A DNA stretch of 64,000 nt from Metellina segmentata (GCA_947359465.1 OX375876.1:67276998-67340997); one strand, 5' to 3'. Shown: positions 35,403 to 46,510, numbered from the stretch's first letter. Numbers and translations: made by a program. Notes: generated from the letters alone by a model not told the origin.

Positions 35403-36512
35403 CACTCTCTCAAAATGGTTTTAATTGTTGTATCCGGCCTTACATACGTTAATCTGCAGCCACTTTACACAATTGAGCCTTATTTACTCCTTAGTTTCAA
35501 AATAAATTTGGTGGAAGTGATGGTCGTTACATAACTTTGAACAACTTTAGGTAAAACTAACACAGCCTTTTACAGGATCCCGAAACACGGAATGGACAAG
35601 CCGCTCCTGGTATTTGTCGCTCGCGGCTGATACCTATAAGTAATATCGGCAGAAATAAAAACTTCTTTTAAACATTTCAAACTGTTGGATGTATTAGTTT
35701 AATATTGGCATAAACAATAATCCCATGTAATTGTGGTACGAAAAATCGTCCCATATATTAGTGTCAAAAAATATAAGTACTATCGGCAAAAATAAAAACT
35801 TCCTTTAAACATCGTAAACTGTTAGATGTATTGGTTTAATATTGGCACAAACAATCATCCCATGTAATAGTGGTACAAAAAAATCGTCCCATATATTGGT
35901 GTCAAGGCATTTAAGTAATATCAGCAAAAATAAAAACTTCCTTTAAACAATGCAAACTGTTAGATGTATTGGTTTCATATTGGTACAAACAATCATACCA
36001 TGTAATAGTGGTACAAAAAAATCGTCCCATATATTGGTGTCAAAGCATTTAAGTAATATCAGCAAAAATAAAAACTTCCTTTAAGCAATGCAAACTGTTA
36101 GATGTATTGGTTTAATATTGGCACAAACAATCATACCATGTAATAGTGGTACAAAAAAATCGTCCCACATATTAGTGTCAAAACATATATCCCATTCTAC
36201 AACTCCTAAAATGGTTTCAATTGTTATATTAGGTTTTACAAACGTTAATCTGAAATCACTTTACTACTGAGTATTGATTAACTTTCAGATTCAATATTTG
36301 TTTGGAGAAAGTAATGATCGTTACATAACTTCGCACAACTTTAGGTGAAACTAACACATCCCATTACAGGATCCCGAGACATGATATGTACAAGCCGTTC
36401 CTTGAGATCGTAGTTCGCGGCTGATACCTATAAGTACTGTCGGCAGAAATAAAAGCTTCTTTTAAACATTCCAGACTGTTAGTTGCGTTGGTTTAATAGT
36501 GGCACAAACAAT
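35403..36512. repeat. Composite direct repeat enclosing a 138-bp tandem array
   Basis: Two roughly 300-bp direct repeats (35403-35715 and 36205-36512) lie 794 bp apart. They share GGTCGTTACATAACTT, TTTACAGGATCCCGA and GCGGCTGATACCTATAAGTA. Between them a unit of 137-138 bp (AAAAACTTCC, GATGTATTGGTTTAATATTG, AAAAATCGTCCCA) repeats about four times, anchored at 35661, 35798, 35936 and 36074. The start of the unit also forms the end of each outer repeat. Confidence 0.85.
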
Positions 36513-36735
36513 CGAGTCTCGTGCCGCTGCCATGACAACGGGAGACGGATGACGCAGGCAGTTTCGGGATCCGATGGAGACGATAAATCTTGTTCTCGAC
36601 GACGGATCACAGGATTTTCCACGCTGCCACTCGATGCCGTCGCACTCATTGCGTCGATGGCAATCCAATTCAGCCCACACACCATTCGGATGTGCGTAAT
36701 GACTCGACTGGCATTTATCCTGCCCTAACAGTTTA
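36513..36735. other. CpG-rich island, possible exon or regulatory element
   Basis: This is a sharply bounded stretch with many CpGs, directly after the 138-bp array. It is open in at least one plus and two minus frames. One minus frame includes MSATASSGSVENPVIRRR and SSPSDPETACVI. A minus-strand acceptor-like GTTAGGGCAG sits at its right edge, but no confident donor. I recognise no protein. A regulatory element or an unmethylated island is as likely as an exon. Confidence 0.3.
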
Positions 36736-36829
36736 TTTCTGAAAAGCCAGTTTGTGTCTTAAGAGGGTCAGGGAGGGGTTTAATGGGTGGGGCAGTTACG
36801 AATCACGGACTGGGAAACAAAATCGAATT

Positions 36830-37805
36830 CGGGGATTTATGGGGGAAGAGATATGATTAGTTTTATCTAATTTTTCTTGTACTTTGGCTGCCGATAAATT
36901 CTGAAGACTATTGCAGACGGTGTTAATGTACTCTGGGAGAAAAAAATTGTGACTTTTTTAAATTTTGTAAAATTATTTCAATAAGGATATTTTTGAATAA
37001 GTGAAATTGAAATATTTTTGCTGCATGGTTCAAAGGGACCCATTTGTATTCTCCATTTATAAGCAGTATTGACTTATAAATGGAGAAATGAAATTGCATT
37101 TTGGGACGAAGATATGGGATTAGTTTTTCGTTTTCCTTTTCTTGTAAGACTGACGATAAATTCCAAAGAATATTTTCGATGATCGTGTAAATGTACGTAG
37201 GAAAAAAATTGCACTGTTTTTAAAGTTTGCAAAGTTATTTTAACTAGAATATTTTGAGCAAGTTAATTAGAAAATTTTTGAGCAAGTTAATTTGAAGTAT
37301 TTCAGTTATAGAGTTAAAAGGAAATAGCCTTAGTTACTTTTAAATGTTTAAACAAAATTAAACTTTTGAATTTTTGGAGGAAAGATAGGGTGATAGTGTT
37401 AGCTTTTCGTCTTATTATTTTTGTAAGACTGAAAGTAAATTCTAAAGAATATTTATAAAGATTGTGTTAATGAACTTTTTGGATAAAAATTGGGTTAAAT
37501 TTTATAAAATTAATTTAATCAAGGCATTTTATATCCGTTAACTTATTTTGATCAGGTTAAGAATTTTATTCCAGGGTTGAAAGGGAAGAGCAATATTGAC
37601 TTAGGAACGGGGAAACGTTCTTTCATTCTGGGATTTATAAGGGAAGAGTTATTAGTTTTAACTCCTTTTCCCGGTACTTTGGCAGTTGGTAAATTCTTAA
37701 GAATATTAGAGACCGTGTGAATGTACTCTAGGAAAAATTGAGACACTTTAAAATTTTGTAGAACTAACTTAATTTGGATATTTTTGAATAAGATAATTTG
37801 AAGTA
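36830..37805. repeat. Four-unit diverged tandem repeat, period about 265 bp
   Basis: The block GATTAGTTTT...CTTGTAAGACTG-CGATAAATTC-AAAGAATATT recurs, anchored at 36893, 37155, 37434 and 37688 (spacings 262, 279 and 254). Units have diverged by substitutions and small gaps, so the array is old. Confidence 0.75.
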
Positions 37806-37811
37806 CACTCT

Positions 37812-38107
37812 ATAACAAAAAAAATTGACGCACCAAGAAGGAGTTGTCCGATTGCGATAAAAGTTGGTGTATGTGAAAAACATGAGAAGAGAAGATACAC
37901 AACAACATACGAAAACAAACGATTAAAATTTCAGTACGATTGAATGATTTACTTTAGAGTTTGACCATTAAAAAGGAGAAAGTTCACCTATTGCCTGGAT
38001 GCAACACAGCGTGGCAGAGACTGACAAAGTTCCCGGATGGTGTACTGCGGAATTTCTTGCCAAATTGTGCACAACTGTCGGGCTAAATGGATTAGGACAC
38101 TGTGTGG
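37812..38107 (-). pseudogene. Tc1-like transposase C-terminal relic, cut by a Helitron
   Basis: On the minus strand, from about 38090 downward, the frame reads QLCTIWQEIPQYTIRELCQS and LPRCVASRQ, the usual C-terminal end of Tc1-type transposases (WQEIPQ-TIR-L--S-PRR). The rest runs to an AT-rich terminus near CTCTATAACAAAAAAAATTG that may be the inverted repeat. The upstream catalytic part is missing because Helitron B copy 2 begins at 38108. Confidence 0.72.
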
Positions 38108-38915
38108 CTAGCCCGGCGTTGCCCGTGCCAGTTACTTTTGTGGGGTTATTGGTTTGCTTCGCAAACCAAATAGGAGCTCGTAGCCTATTAGAAAACAGCC
38201 AGCCATAACGGATTTGCCCGTGGTGTTGGTTTCCCGTGACAGTTATTTTCGTGGAGGTCACAATGCCCGTGTGGTGGTTTGCTTTGCAAACCAAAAAATA
38301 TAAATATTTAATTGAAAAGTTTTTTATTAAAGCAAATCAAACATCGAAGAGATTCAATCGGCGTGACGTCACGATCTCTTGCGAAAATATATAAATATTT
38401 AATTGAAAAATTATTTATTAATAGAAAATTAAGAAATCTATACAGAAGAAGATTTTCCGCAGATTTCAAATCCGATGAAATTTTTAATCTATCTTCAAAG
38501 ATTCCAATTTTACAAAAAAAAACTGAACAATGTTAGTCAAAATGTTTGCTGTGGAATAGTTTAAGCGGAGACGACGCATTCCCATTTAATTGAGAGCGGA
38601 AGGTGAAAAAATTGGCATGGTTCAAAGACTGGCGTCAATAGTGACGATTGTGACGTGACGTCATAGGGGATAATATCAGAATTTAGTTCTTTCTTCCAAC
38701 TGCCGGAGCGGGACTTAAAAAAAATTCAAGGGAGAAAAAAAAACTATTAAATTCTTTTAAAAATGTTCTAGATTGAATTTTAAAATTCGCCTCGACCCTA
38801 AAATTGCAAAACATTCGGACTACCTGTGTGCCAAATCCCATTACTGTAAGTGCCATAGATTCGTTGGGAATTTTCGGCCAACAAACAAACAAACACTTCT
38901 TTTTTTAAGTAGAGA
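38108..38915 (-). mobile_element. Helitron B, copy 2
   Basis: On the minus strand it begins A|TCTCTACTTAAAAAAAGAAG (38915 downward) and ends in GGGCAACGCCGGGCTAG at 38108. It contains two GGTTTGCTT(C/T)GCAAACC hairpins and shares the interior of copy 1. No coding capacity was seen. The base beyond CTAG is C on the minus strand, so the target site is atypical or mutated. Confidence 0.72.
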
Positions 38916-38933
38916 TACATACATTCATACAAA

Positions 38934-39048
38934 CTCAAACGCGCAAAAGGTCGATATGGCATTATAAGGGTCCAAAACGGATAGAAAATTTGAAATGGGT
39001 TGAAAATATTCAATGTACAAACAAACACTCCATTCTTATTTATATAGA
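38934..39048 (-). mobile_element. Helitron A, 5' end fragment
   Basis: In reverse it starts A|TCTATATAAATAAGAATGG at 39048 and continues GTTTGTTTGTACATTGAATA and TTTTGGACCCTTATAATGCC. It then stops about 20 bp from the Helitron B end at 38915. Confidence 0.82.
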
Positions 39049-40149
39049 TGTATATATTATAATATTAATGCTCATTTGTATTCACATCAATTTTCAAAGA
39101 AATCGCTCTATCTCCTTTTTTTATCTTCCCTTTACTATCTTTGTATTCACACTGCTTCTAAACGAGAGCTAAAAGAATTATTTTCAATTTCAAAGATCTA
39201 TTAAATGTGCTCAGTAAAATTATTTCAATTCTTCTTTCATCTATAAACACACACAAAGGATCTTTAAAAAAATGCTGAATATAAAAATTGAAATACGATT
39301 ATGTAAATTCACTAAGAAATATAAACCTATTTCTGATTGCTATTCAAAGACTTTTGGGACACTGATTTAAATTCATGAGCTTGGCGAAGTTTAATAGGTA
39401 TGGGCATGTATATCTCCTTACAAAGAGCATGCTTCGCATTTTATTTCTGTACTCTATTGGCTTAGTGGCTGAACCATCCTCAGCGACAATTCAGATTAAC
39501 TTTTAATGAGTAAGTCAGTAAGTCTTGCCGTCTGAATGGAAGATTTACCTCCAAGAATGGGTACGGCAAGATAAACACTGGAGTAGGAGTGAGATTGTGT
39601 CGGATTGGTAGAAAATAGAGCACACGCTTTTTCTACCGGAGTGATCTTGGATTGAACATGACACACATTAACCGGACAAATGCTAATTACATTATCAGGT
39701 AACCTGTTTGATGGAATTATTTAAGTTGAGGACTGAATTGCTTCTTTGCAGTACAACACAAGATCTAAAAGATCAAGCTGCTTTTATTCACTTTTCACGA
39801 ACACAGATTGCCTTCTGCCATGTTCGATAGCTCAGACTTCGATGTTTCCATGTTTAAAAGAAATTATGGCTGTTTGCCGCTTTGAGCTAGAAAATTAGGG
39901 AAGTAAGTTTGCTTTCGAAAAGCATCTCCAAAAAAGGGAATTTGGTTGATCGATTGCTCTTCTTTACCACAGAAAGCCCACCTTCAGGGACTCTGCTCAT
40001 CTTATAGGATAGTCAGATATAGTTAAGAACTTCCCATTATATCCGAAAAAAAAAACAGGTTCTGTGATTTGAGGCTCGATCCCATTGTACCCTTTTTCTG
40101 TTTGTGTAGTTCAACAGTGCTACTTAAGATACATCGATACTTAGACAGT
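39049..40149. other. Intronic DNA, nothing recognised
   Basis: No repeat, motif or splice-flanked frame was identified before the SINE cluster. Confidence 0.55.
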
Positions 40150-40457
40150 TTATTTAAAGTCACACTGGATCAACACAACCGGCTATTGGTGACGGTCCTG
40201 GATTATTACCGCTGGGACAAGCCACGACAAGGAAAAGCCGAGGACACCACGTAATTTTGAACCACGATCAGATGAAGAGGTCACACATGATCTGGCACCC
40301 CAATCTTTAATGTTCCACACCAAGCCATAGTGAAGACATTTGAAGTCAAGTAAAATTTAATGTTTACCAGCCACCACGCATATGACGGCCTTTGGTTGGA
40401 TCGAGATTCGAACGCGTAACCCTCCGATTGCTAATAAAGATACAGCGGGGCTGGTTA
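40150..40457 (-). mobile_element. SINE-A, full-length copy
   Basis: In reverse the head reads AACCAGCCCCGCTGTATC, and the B-box region is GGTTACGCGTTCGAATC. The body contains GATCGTGGTTCAAAATTACG. It lacks a clear CCTA tail. Confidence 0.8.
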
Positions 40458-40659
40458 ATTTTTATGGAGAAAGCTTGAGATCTAGTACAGAAGCTCCAAG
40501 CAAAGTTTTCCCCTCAAGTAAATGAACATATACACAATGAAGGTTTTTGATAACACAAAATAGAGAAATAGAAATACATCTAGGGTAATAATGATTAAGA
40601 TCTGTAACACCTACAGCTCGTATACTGCTAGCACATTGGAAAAACTCACAAAGATATCA

Positions 40660-40800
40660 GTAGGGAGTTGAATTTTCGTCACAATAGAGAAACACAGGGG
40701 GCTATTTCGATCAATCCTCATAAAGAGAAGGATCGGATTTCAACATCATCTAGTTTTGTACCACGGTCAGATGATGCACAGAGATATGATACAGCCGTGT
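40660..40800 (-). mobile_element. SINE-A, 3' fragment
   Basis: It contains GGGGGCTATTTCGATCAATC and GTACCACGGTCAGATGATG, the tail-proximal half in reverse. It is quite diverged. Confidence 0.6.
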
Positions 40801-40994
40801 AATGTACAAAAAAATAGCCCCACTTTTGCTGCTTTGAACGGATAAATGGCCTGTTAACGCTACATTTGGTATTAAAGCATGTATTTGAAAATCTATTTCA
40901 ATTAAGAGACTTGATCTCAGCTATCCAATCATAAATCGTAGTCACGTCAAGGGATAGCACTGAGAAAACCTTCTATATCCGTTGGTTTTTTTAA

Positions 40995-41100
40995 GTAGGT
41001 AGGTATTTTGATTAACGTCGTATTGGAGCAACACAATGGGCTATTGACGACGGTCCGGGATAAATCCCAACGGAAAAGACAACACCACATAATTACGTAG
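40995..41100 (-). mobile_element. SINE-A, 3' fragment with tail
   Basis: It contains GTAGGTAGGTATTTTGATTA and GGGCTATTGACGACGGTCCG. The leading GTAGGTAGGTA is the CCTA tail in reverse. Confidence 0.75.
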
Positions 41101-41225
41101 TAAAGGAGGGGCAGATTTGGCAATGTTTTATCGCCAATAAATGGAAAAACACACTCCTACTGGACGGAAGAGATATATACAACCGAGGGTACAGAAACCC
41201 GGGAAACACCTACATCAAATAGATA

Positions 41226-41509
41226 GGCAGGTAGGTATGTAATTGACGTCATACTGCAGCAACTTAATTGACAATGAGCGACGGTCTGGGATCAAACTTT
41301 AAGCAAAGATCCGAGGACAATACCAGGTAATTTTGAACCACGATCTGATATGACGAGGTTACACCTGAGATGGCTTCTCTCCAAGCTTCTACAGCACACC
41401 AATGTGACGATATTTGACGCCACGATATATTTAACGTGTACCACCTCCCTTTGTACACGACGGTGTCTTGGATTGGACTCTGGTTGCTAATCCGTCACTC
41501 TTTCAACCT
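41226..41509 (-). mobile_element. SINE-A, nearly full-length copy
   Basis: In reverse the head region holds GAGTGACGGATTAGCAACCA and GAGTCCAATCC (B-box, mutated). It then has CACGTTAAATATATCGTGG and CCTCGTCATATCAGATCGTG, and the tail TACATACCTACCTG. Confidence 0.82.
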
Positions 41510-41769
41510 ACATCAACTAGGATGATATAACCACGTCAAGTTATAGATTCATGTTTTAAATACATAAAATATTGGATAATTAGTTGATCGGTTACTTATT
41601 TTTCTTAATACTTCTTTTTCATACATAGTGGTTTTTAAATAACGATTATATTACGTTTTCTTGCCTTGTATGAGAGTACAGAATAAGAAAAGAAAAATGC
41701 TTCAAGTTAAGAAGCAATGTTTGGTGTTGGTTTTAATATAAGCGACAGGCTGAAATACCATTTGAATAA

Positions 41770-41850
41770 TAAATCCCAATCTCTTTAGCAAACTCTTTAA
41801 TGGAAATAGCCCGTTGTGTTGCTTCAGTAAGACGTTGTTGAAAATATATT
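41770..41850 (+). mobile_element. SINE-A, 3' scrap
   Basis: The sequence AATAGCCCGTTGTGTTGCTT followed by CAGTAAGACGTTG matches the end of SINE-A in the opposite orientation to its four neighbours. Confidence 0.55.
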
Positions 41851-42404
41851 TGTACCTCTATATATAACAGTTGCGCCCTCTGATGGCCCTGCAGAAAACC
41901 AATATAATAAAAATAATTGTTTGATAAAAACGGTACCGTTTTAATTTCTAAAATAAATGTTATGGTTCTTATGTTATAGCAATTTATATACGAACGTAAA
42001 TAAATAAAATATGCATATTTATTTTATGGATATGACATGAGCGGAAATTTGTTTTGTAGCATTGAAGCTACAATAAGAAAAAATTATCTGTAAAGGCATT
42101 TACCATACAAGATGAAAAAGTACTTGACTTCTTCCGATATTAGTCAAGATGAAAGAAATGAAATGAATGAGAATCTGAATTCCAAATATATCTAGATAAT
42201 TAACTGAATGTTCAGTTATGAATTTTTATTATTAAAACAAATGATTATCAAAAAGCTATGAATGTGCGTTTCGTAAAAGATGAAAATATTATGGCATTGA
42301 AATGAAAATAAAAAGTTCTAAAAGTAAAATAAGTAAAAAACGCAATTTGGTACTTATATCCTCTTGACGAGCGTATTATTTGAGTTTTAAATAAAAGAAA
42401 ACGC

Positions 42405-42442
42405 AAATTGTTTCACTCTAATTGTTTTTTCTTCTTTTCCAG
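42405..42442 (+). promoter_or_regulatory. 3' splice site (acceptor) of the frequenin microexon
   Basis: A run of about 18 T/C bases ends in CCAG directly before the microexon. A plausible branch point (ACTCTAAT) sits about 20-25 bases upstream of the AG. No other AG lies between the tract and the exon. A long uninterrupted tract of this kind is expected where a very short exon must be defined through strong flanking sites. Confidence 0.8.
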
Positions 42443-42467
42443 TTACCGAAAAAGAAGTTCGCCAGTG
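42443..42467 (+). CDS. Frq: 25-nt coding microexon of frequenin / neuronal calcium sensor 1
   Basis: The exon lies between a pyrimidine-rich stretch ending in TTTTCCAG and a donor reading GTAAGTA. Its first two bases (TT) complete a codon begun upstream. The next seven codons read T-E-K-E-V-R-Q, and the last two bases (TG) start a codon that a G would make Trp. An upstream T would make the first residue Phe. The resulting F-TEKEVRQ-W matches the N-terminal region of frequenin/NCS-1 (TEKEIRQW in Drosophila, TEKEVQQW in human), just before the first, non-canonical EF-hand. These myristoylated EF-hand proteins sense neuronal calcium and modulate exocytosis and channels. Related sensors (neurocalcin, VILIP, recoverin, KChIP) differ at this stretch. 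No flanking exon was seen in the window, so both adjacent introns appear very long. The splice sites and peptide are read directly; the gene identity is inference from family knowledge. Confidence 0.82.
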
Positions 42468-42476
42468 GTAAGTACT
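42468..42476 (+). promoter_or_regulatory. 5' splice site (donor) of the frequenin microexon
   Basis: The donor reads CAGTG followed by GTAAGTACT and matches the metazoan GTRAGT consensus fully on the intron side. With the exon ending in TG, the intron interrupts the Trp codon after its second base (phase 2). Confidence 0.8.
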
Positions 42477-43497
42477 TTAGTTTTTTCTTCTAGATTTTAA
42501 TTACGAGTTCAGTGTCTCTATCTCATTTCTTGTTCAAGTTCTGCAAATTCTTTAGAAAAATACTTTTGGAAAAAATGCAGTGCTTAGGGCCTCCTTATGA
42601 CATTTAGTACATTCTCTGTGTTTCTTGGTGAGTTTTTATTGACCCCTATTAAGGGTTACCGGTACCAGTAACTTCAAAAATTATTTTCAAAACTTGGATG
42701 CTTTTATCATTTGATCAATAAAAATAGTGTTTTTTAGTTACATTAGTATAGTGCACAATTTTGTTTAATATGGTTTAGATCGTATGTTGCTAATTGATTA
42801 ATTTTTCTTTAAGTTATGGTTAAGGAAACACTTTAGTTGTTATTTCGATTTGTTTGTGCTTCTGGTTCTTTTTTCGATGAATTTTGATCGTAGTAAAAGC
42901 GGTTAATTTCTCCTTCAATAAATTTATATGAATGGAAATGTGTGTGAATTTTTCAGGTGGTAATCAATATGATGGATAAAATTCATATTTTAAAATTTAT
43001 ATAGGATAGGAAATTGAATTGTGATACTTTAAAAACCTTGAAATTATTGTACATATTTGGTTTCTTAAAGCCACGAAACCTAATTATTTACTAAATATTA
43101 CGAGTCATCTACATAAAAAGACACATCAAGTATCTATAGGTACTTGTATTTTAGTACAGTTTCAGAAATGAAAGTATAGGCATACTTGTGTAGCAAAACA
43201 CGAAACTACCTGTGCTCTCAGCCATGTGTTTACAAAATTTACATCATGAGATATGTGCGATTCTATAGATAAATATTCCAGAAATTGAGAAATATAAATA
43301 AAAATGCAAATAGTTACATTAGGATTTCTGGTGTCCAATCACCTTTGTAAGGATTAAGGCTACTAAAAAAACTATCTTTCATTTGGTAAAATTTGTCTAG
43401 GTAAATTATGTATACACTCAGGGATATTCGTGCATGCTGATTATTATATTTGATATGTAAACAATACATTCCATAAAAACTACGATTTATTTATTTA

Positions 43498-44398
43498 CTA
43501 GGGGGCTCCGCCCCCAGCTAGCTGTCGCTCGTAAATCCTCGATGATTGTTACGTAAACATATTTAGTTTGCTTCGCCAACTATACTTTTCAACAATGAGG
43601 GGGAGGGTATTGCTTCACAATCCATCCCCATTTGGATCCCTGCTGAATTGATTCCGGACCTCTAGTACGACTTTAATTGAAGGTTCTTTTCCCTTACCAT
43701 TGCGTTATCTATTCCATACGCCCGAGTAACGGAAAATTACCTACTTTTTTTGCGACATTAGCGAATCCGCATATAAGCCGACTCCCGTACTTAAGCTTTA
43801 GAAAACGATACAAAAATTATTGGCTTATACACGGAAATATACGGTAAATAAATACAAAATGTTTTTTAAAATGTCAAGAACAAAACATCTAGTTTCCACA
43901 TCAAAACGAAATTGTTAAATAAATAACATATTGTTAAAATTTAGAGAAAATCTCATCATAATTTTAAATGTTTTCGATGATCCGTGTTGTAATAGTACTT
44001 TTTAAAAATTTCATATTCGACTGTTGCCATGGAAACGGCGATCGAATTTCCTGGTTCTTCTGAAAACATTGCAAACTTTCTAGCGCTTACACTAAAATTT
44101 TATATATTGAATGAATTAATTAAAAAATATAACTGTGTTTAACGTATGCGCGTGCTCCAAATTCATTAACAGGTTGAATTGGTTTGGATTGGATATGATT
44201 TTGTGGCATTGAGTCCTCTTGGGACATATTATGCCAAACTCAAGATAAAAAAAAATCAAATATATAATATAATAATAAAGTGAAATGAGTCAAAACATAA
44301 CAGGTTGAACCACAATACTCGCTACCACGTGACTCGCTATCTACCAATCACAAAACGAATAAAACTGAAAAGAAAACCGCACATTTTTTTATAATAGA
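43498..44398 (-). mobile_element. Helitron C, long copy
   Basis: On the minus strand the 5' end reads TCTATTATAAAAAAATGTGC (44398 downward). The 3' end has the strong hairpin GGGGGC-GGA-GCCCCC immediately followed by TAG|T (CTAG at 43498-43501). Length is 901 bp with no coding region. It lies about 1 kb downstream of the microexon. The base before the 5' TC is T rather than A. Confidence 0.72.
44024..44037 (+). promoter_or_regulatory. X-box-like (RFX) motif inside Helitron C
   Basis: GTTGCCATGGAAAC fits the RFX consensus of two half-sites around AT. It lies within the mobile element, so it may simply be part of the element. Function is speculative. Confidence 0.25.
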
Positions 44399-46010
44399 AA
44401 TATAATATTTTGCTCTAACAGAAGATATATCCAAGGTACATTAAAGAAAATATATAAAATATTGCAGTTACATTATAGTTAATGTACATAGAGGTAACTG
44501 CGATAGAGAAGACGTTTTTCCCAAAAAATTGGCTTCTGAAAATCCATAACGTAGCAAATTATTCAAAAATCCTTTATTTTTTAATCAAAAGAACATGATT
44601 TTATTACAGATATAAATAAGTTGTGTCTAGTTAGAAATATAACACAACAGTCCAAAAACTACAATGAAAACAACTGTCATTCAACATTTATGCTTCAAGG
44701 TTGAGGATATGTTATTGCATTTCTTTATAAACCTTGTAATAAGCAAGTTTTCTGTAAAGAAGATTACAGAAAACTAATAGTGAAACTACAGTTTTAGTCA
44801 TGTAATGTATTGTTTTTACATTATTGGGTTCACAATTACAACAAATGGATTGCATTAGGGTCCAAATGTAATGCATTCATAGTTTAATGTTCTCATGCAA
44901 TAGATTAAACTATAATTTTTTAAATAACTAATTTTTCAAACATTCCAAGCATTTGTATCATCCAAACTATCATCTTTCATATTGTAGATTTTTTTGAGTG
45001 TTTTGGAAAGAGAGAAACACAAATTTATTTTTTGTTTCTTTTATACAAATTGCACTTATTTATTTATCTTACATTCTAGCCACTTTTTTAAGCAGATCGA
45101 TATACTCTATGGATGTCAAAAGCTGTCGCGGATTGTCTGAATTGGAATTCATACCGATTATTTTTCTGCAATAATCGAATTCCATGCGTTAGTTCAGAGA
45201 GAGTCGAATGACTATAGCAATACTTTTAACTAACACAATTGTTAGTTGTCAAAATGAGATGACTTAGTAGTCTTTGATTGTGTGAAATGCCATTAAGAAT
45301 TATAAAAATATATCACGAAGTTTCCCCCTTTTAAACTTTCGAAAGCAGTCCTCAATATCAATAATCAACTCAAAATAAGCACATTTTGTACTTCCATTTT
45401 TTGAATATGTGCATCCGATTCAAAACCACTGCGCAATCTGTCACTAACTAGACCCAACTTTTTGTACGATTTATATTTTGATGACGAGGAGAGCTTTAGA
45501 TTGAAGGCGTATACTTCTAGTTGAGTCTAAACAAAAAGCATAAAATATCACACTTCCCTTGAAATAAAAAAAGTTCTAAATTTTACTAAGTACAAATTAC
45601 ATTTGAATGTGTCGGGCAATACAGTGATAGGTTACATACAAATGCTAAGCAATGGAAAAAGATTTAAAACATATAACTATTTAAGAACAGGAATATTTCT
45701 AACCTGTTTGAGTACAAAACACTTGAAACTTCACGCAAACACGACTTATTGAATAGTGTTGTACCGTATCTCCTTGATTAAGATATATCATAGACCAAAT
45801 CCAAGAGACTGTGTTTCACCAGTCGTACATAGATCAACTTATCTACCTTCATGAGTTGTTCCACAGAAACACAGATACGATATAAAATATGAAAAGGAGA
45901 TGCTAGGATTGTGGAGCATGGGCAAATTAAAAAGCTCGTAACTCCTCTCCCAACAGTCATAAATCTTGAGGGCCTACATCAAAATCTTACCAGAGCAGTC
46001 TGGCGTTGTC
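44399..46010. other. AT-rich intronic DNA, nothing recognised
   Basis: A minus-strand 60-codon frame at 45778-45960 has no recognised motif. Confidence 0.55.
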
Positions 46011-46202
46011 TCAAACTTTTAAAATGTCATGACATTCCTCGGCGCTTTGCGGGATATCAGGAACGTGGATAGGGAACAAACCTTTTGTAGTTTTTGCGTA
46101 AGGAAGTACATTTGCTGTTGTTATATCACTATCTGCTGGGTTGATCTGCTCGCAACAAGTATTTGCCAACATATCATATCTCTTTGCCAAATGAACCAAC
46201 AT
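46011..46202 (-). other. Unrecognised open frame, possible coding relic
   Basis: A 63-codon frame starts with ATG and includes HLAKRYDMLANTCCEQIN and PDIPQSAEECHDIL. The composition looks more protein-like than most chance frames here. No family is recognised, and the frame is closed on both sides by nearby stops. Confidence 0.2.
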
Positions 46203-46510
46203 GAAACTTTAATCATTACAAACATATACAACCTATGGGTACAGATTAAAACAAGAGTAGAATAATTTCTAGACAGAATAGAATGCCAAGATTTAGGTGA
46301 ATGGCCACCTGTTTTTATAGCTACAGATCATAATCAGGAATGTCTCTTGAATTGTGAGTAAACCGTTACGATTTTGAGATTTCTTAAAACATAGGAATTG
46401 CTTCCCTTCAAAATTAAAAGGTGAGCCATACTATGTTTCCCGACTTATTTAATTTATATTAGGTGATAATTCTTCACACAAGTATTTTTTTAAGGAATAT
46501 TTTTAATGCA

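Noticed and set aside
36479..36728. Three overlapping frames at the CpG block called as genes
   Set aside because: GC-rich DNA has few stops, so several frames stay open; no motif or confident splice pair singles one out. It is kept only as an island.
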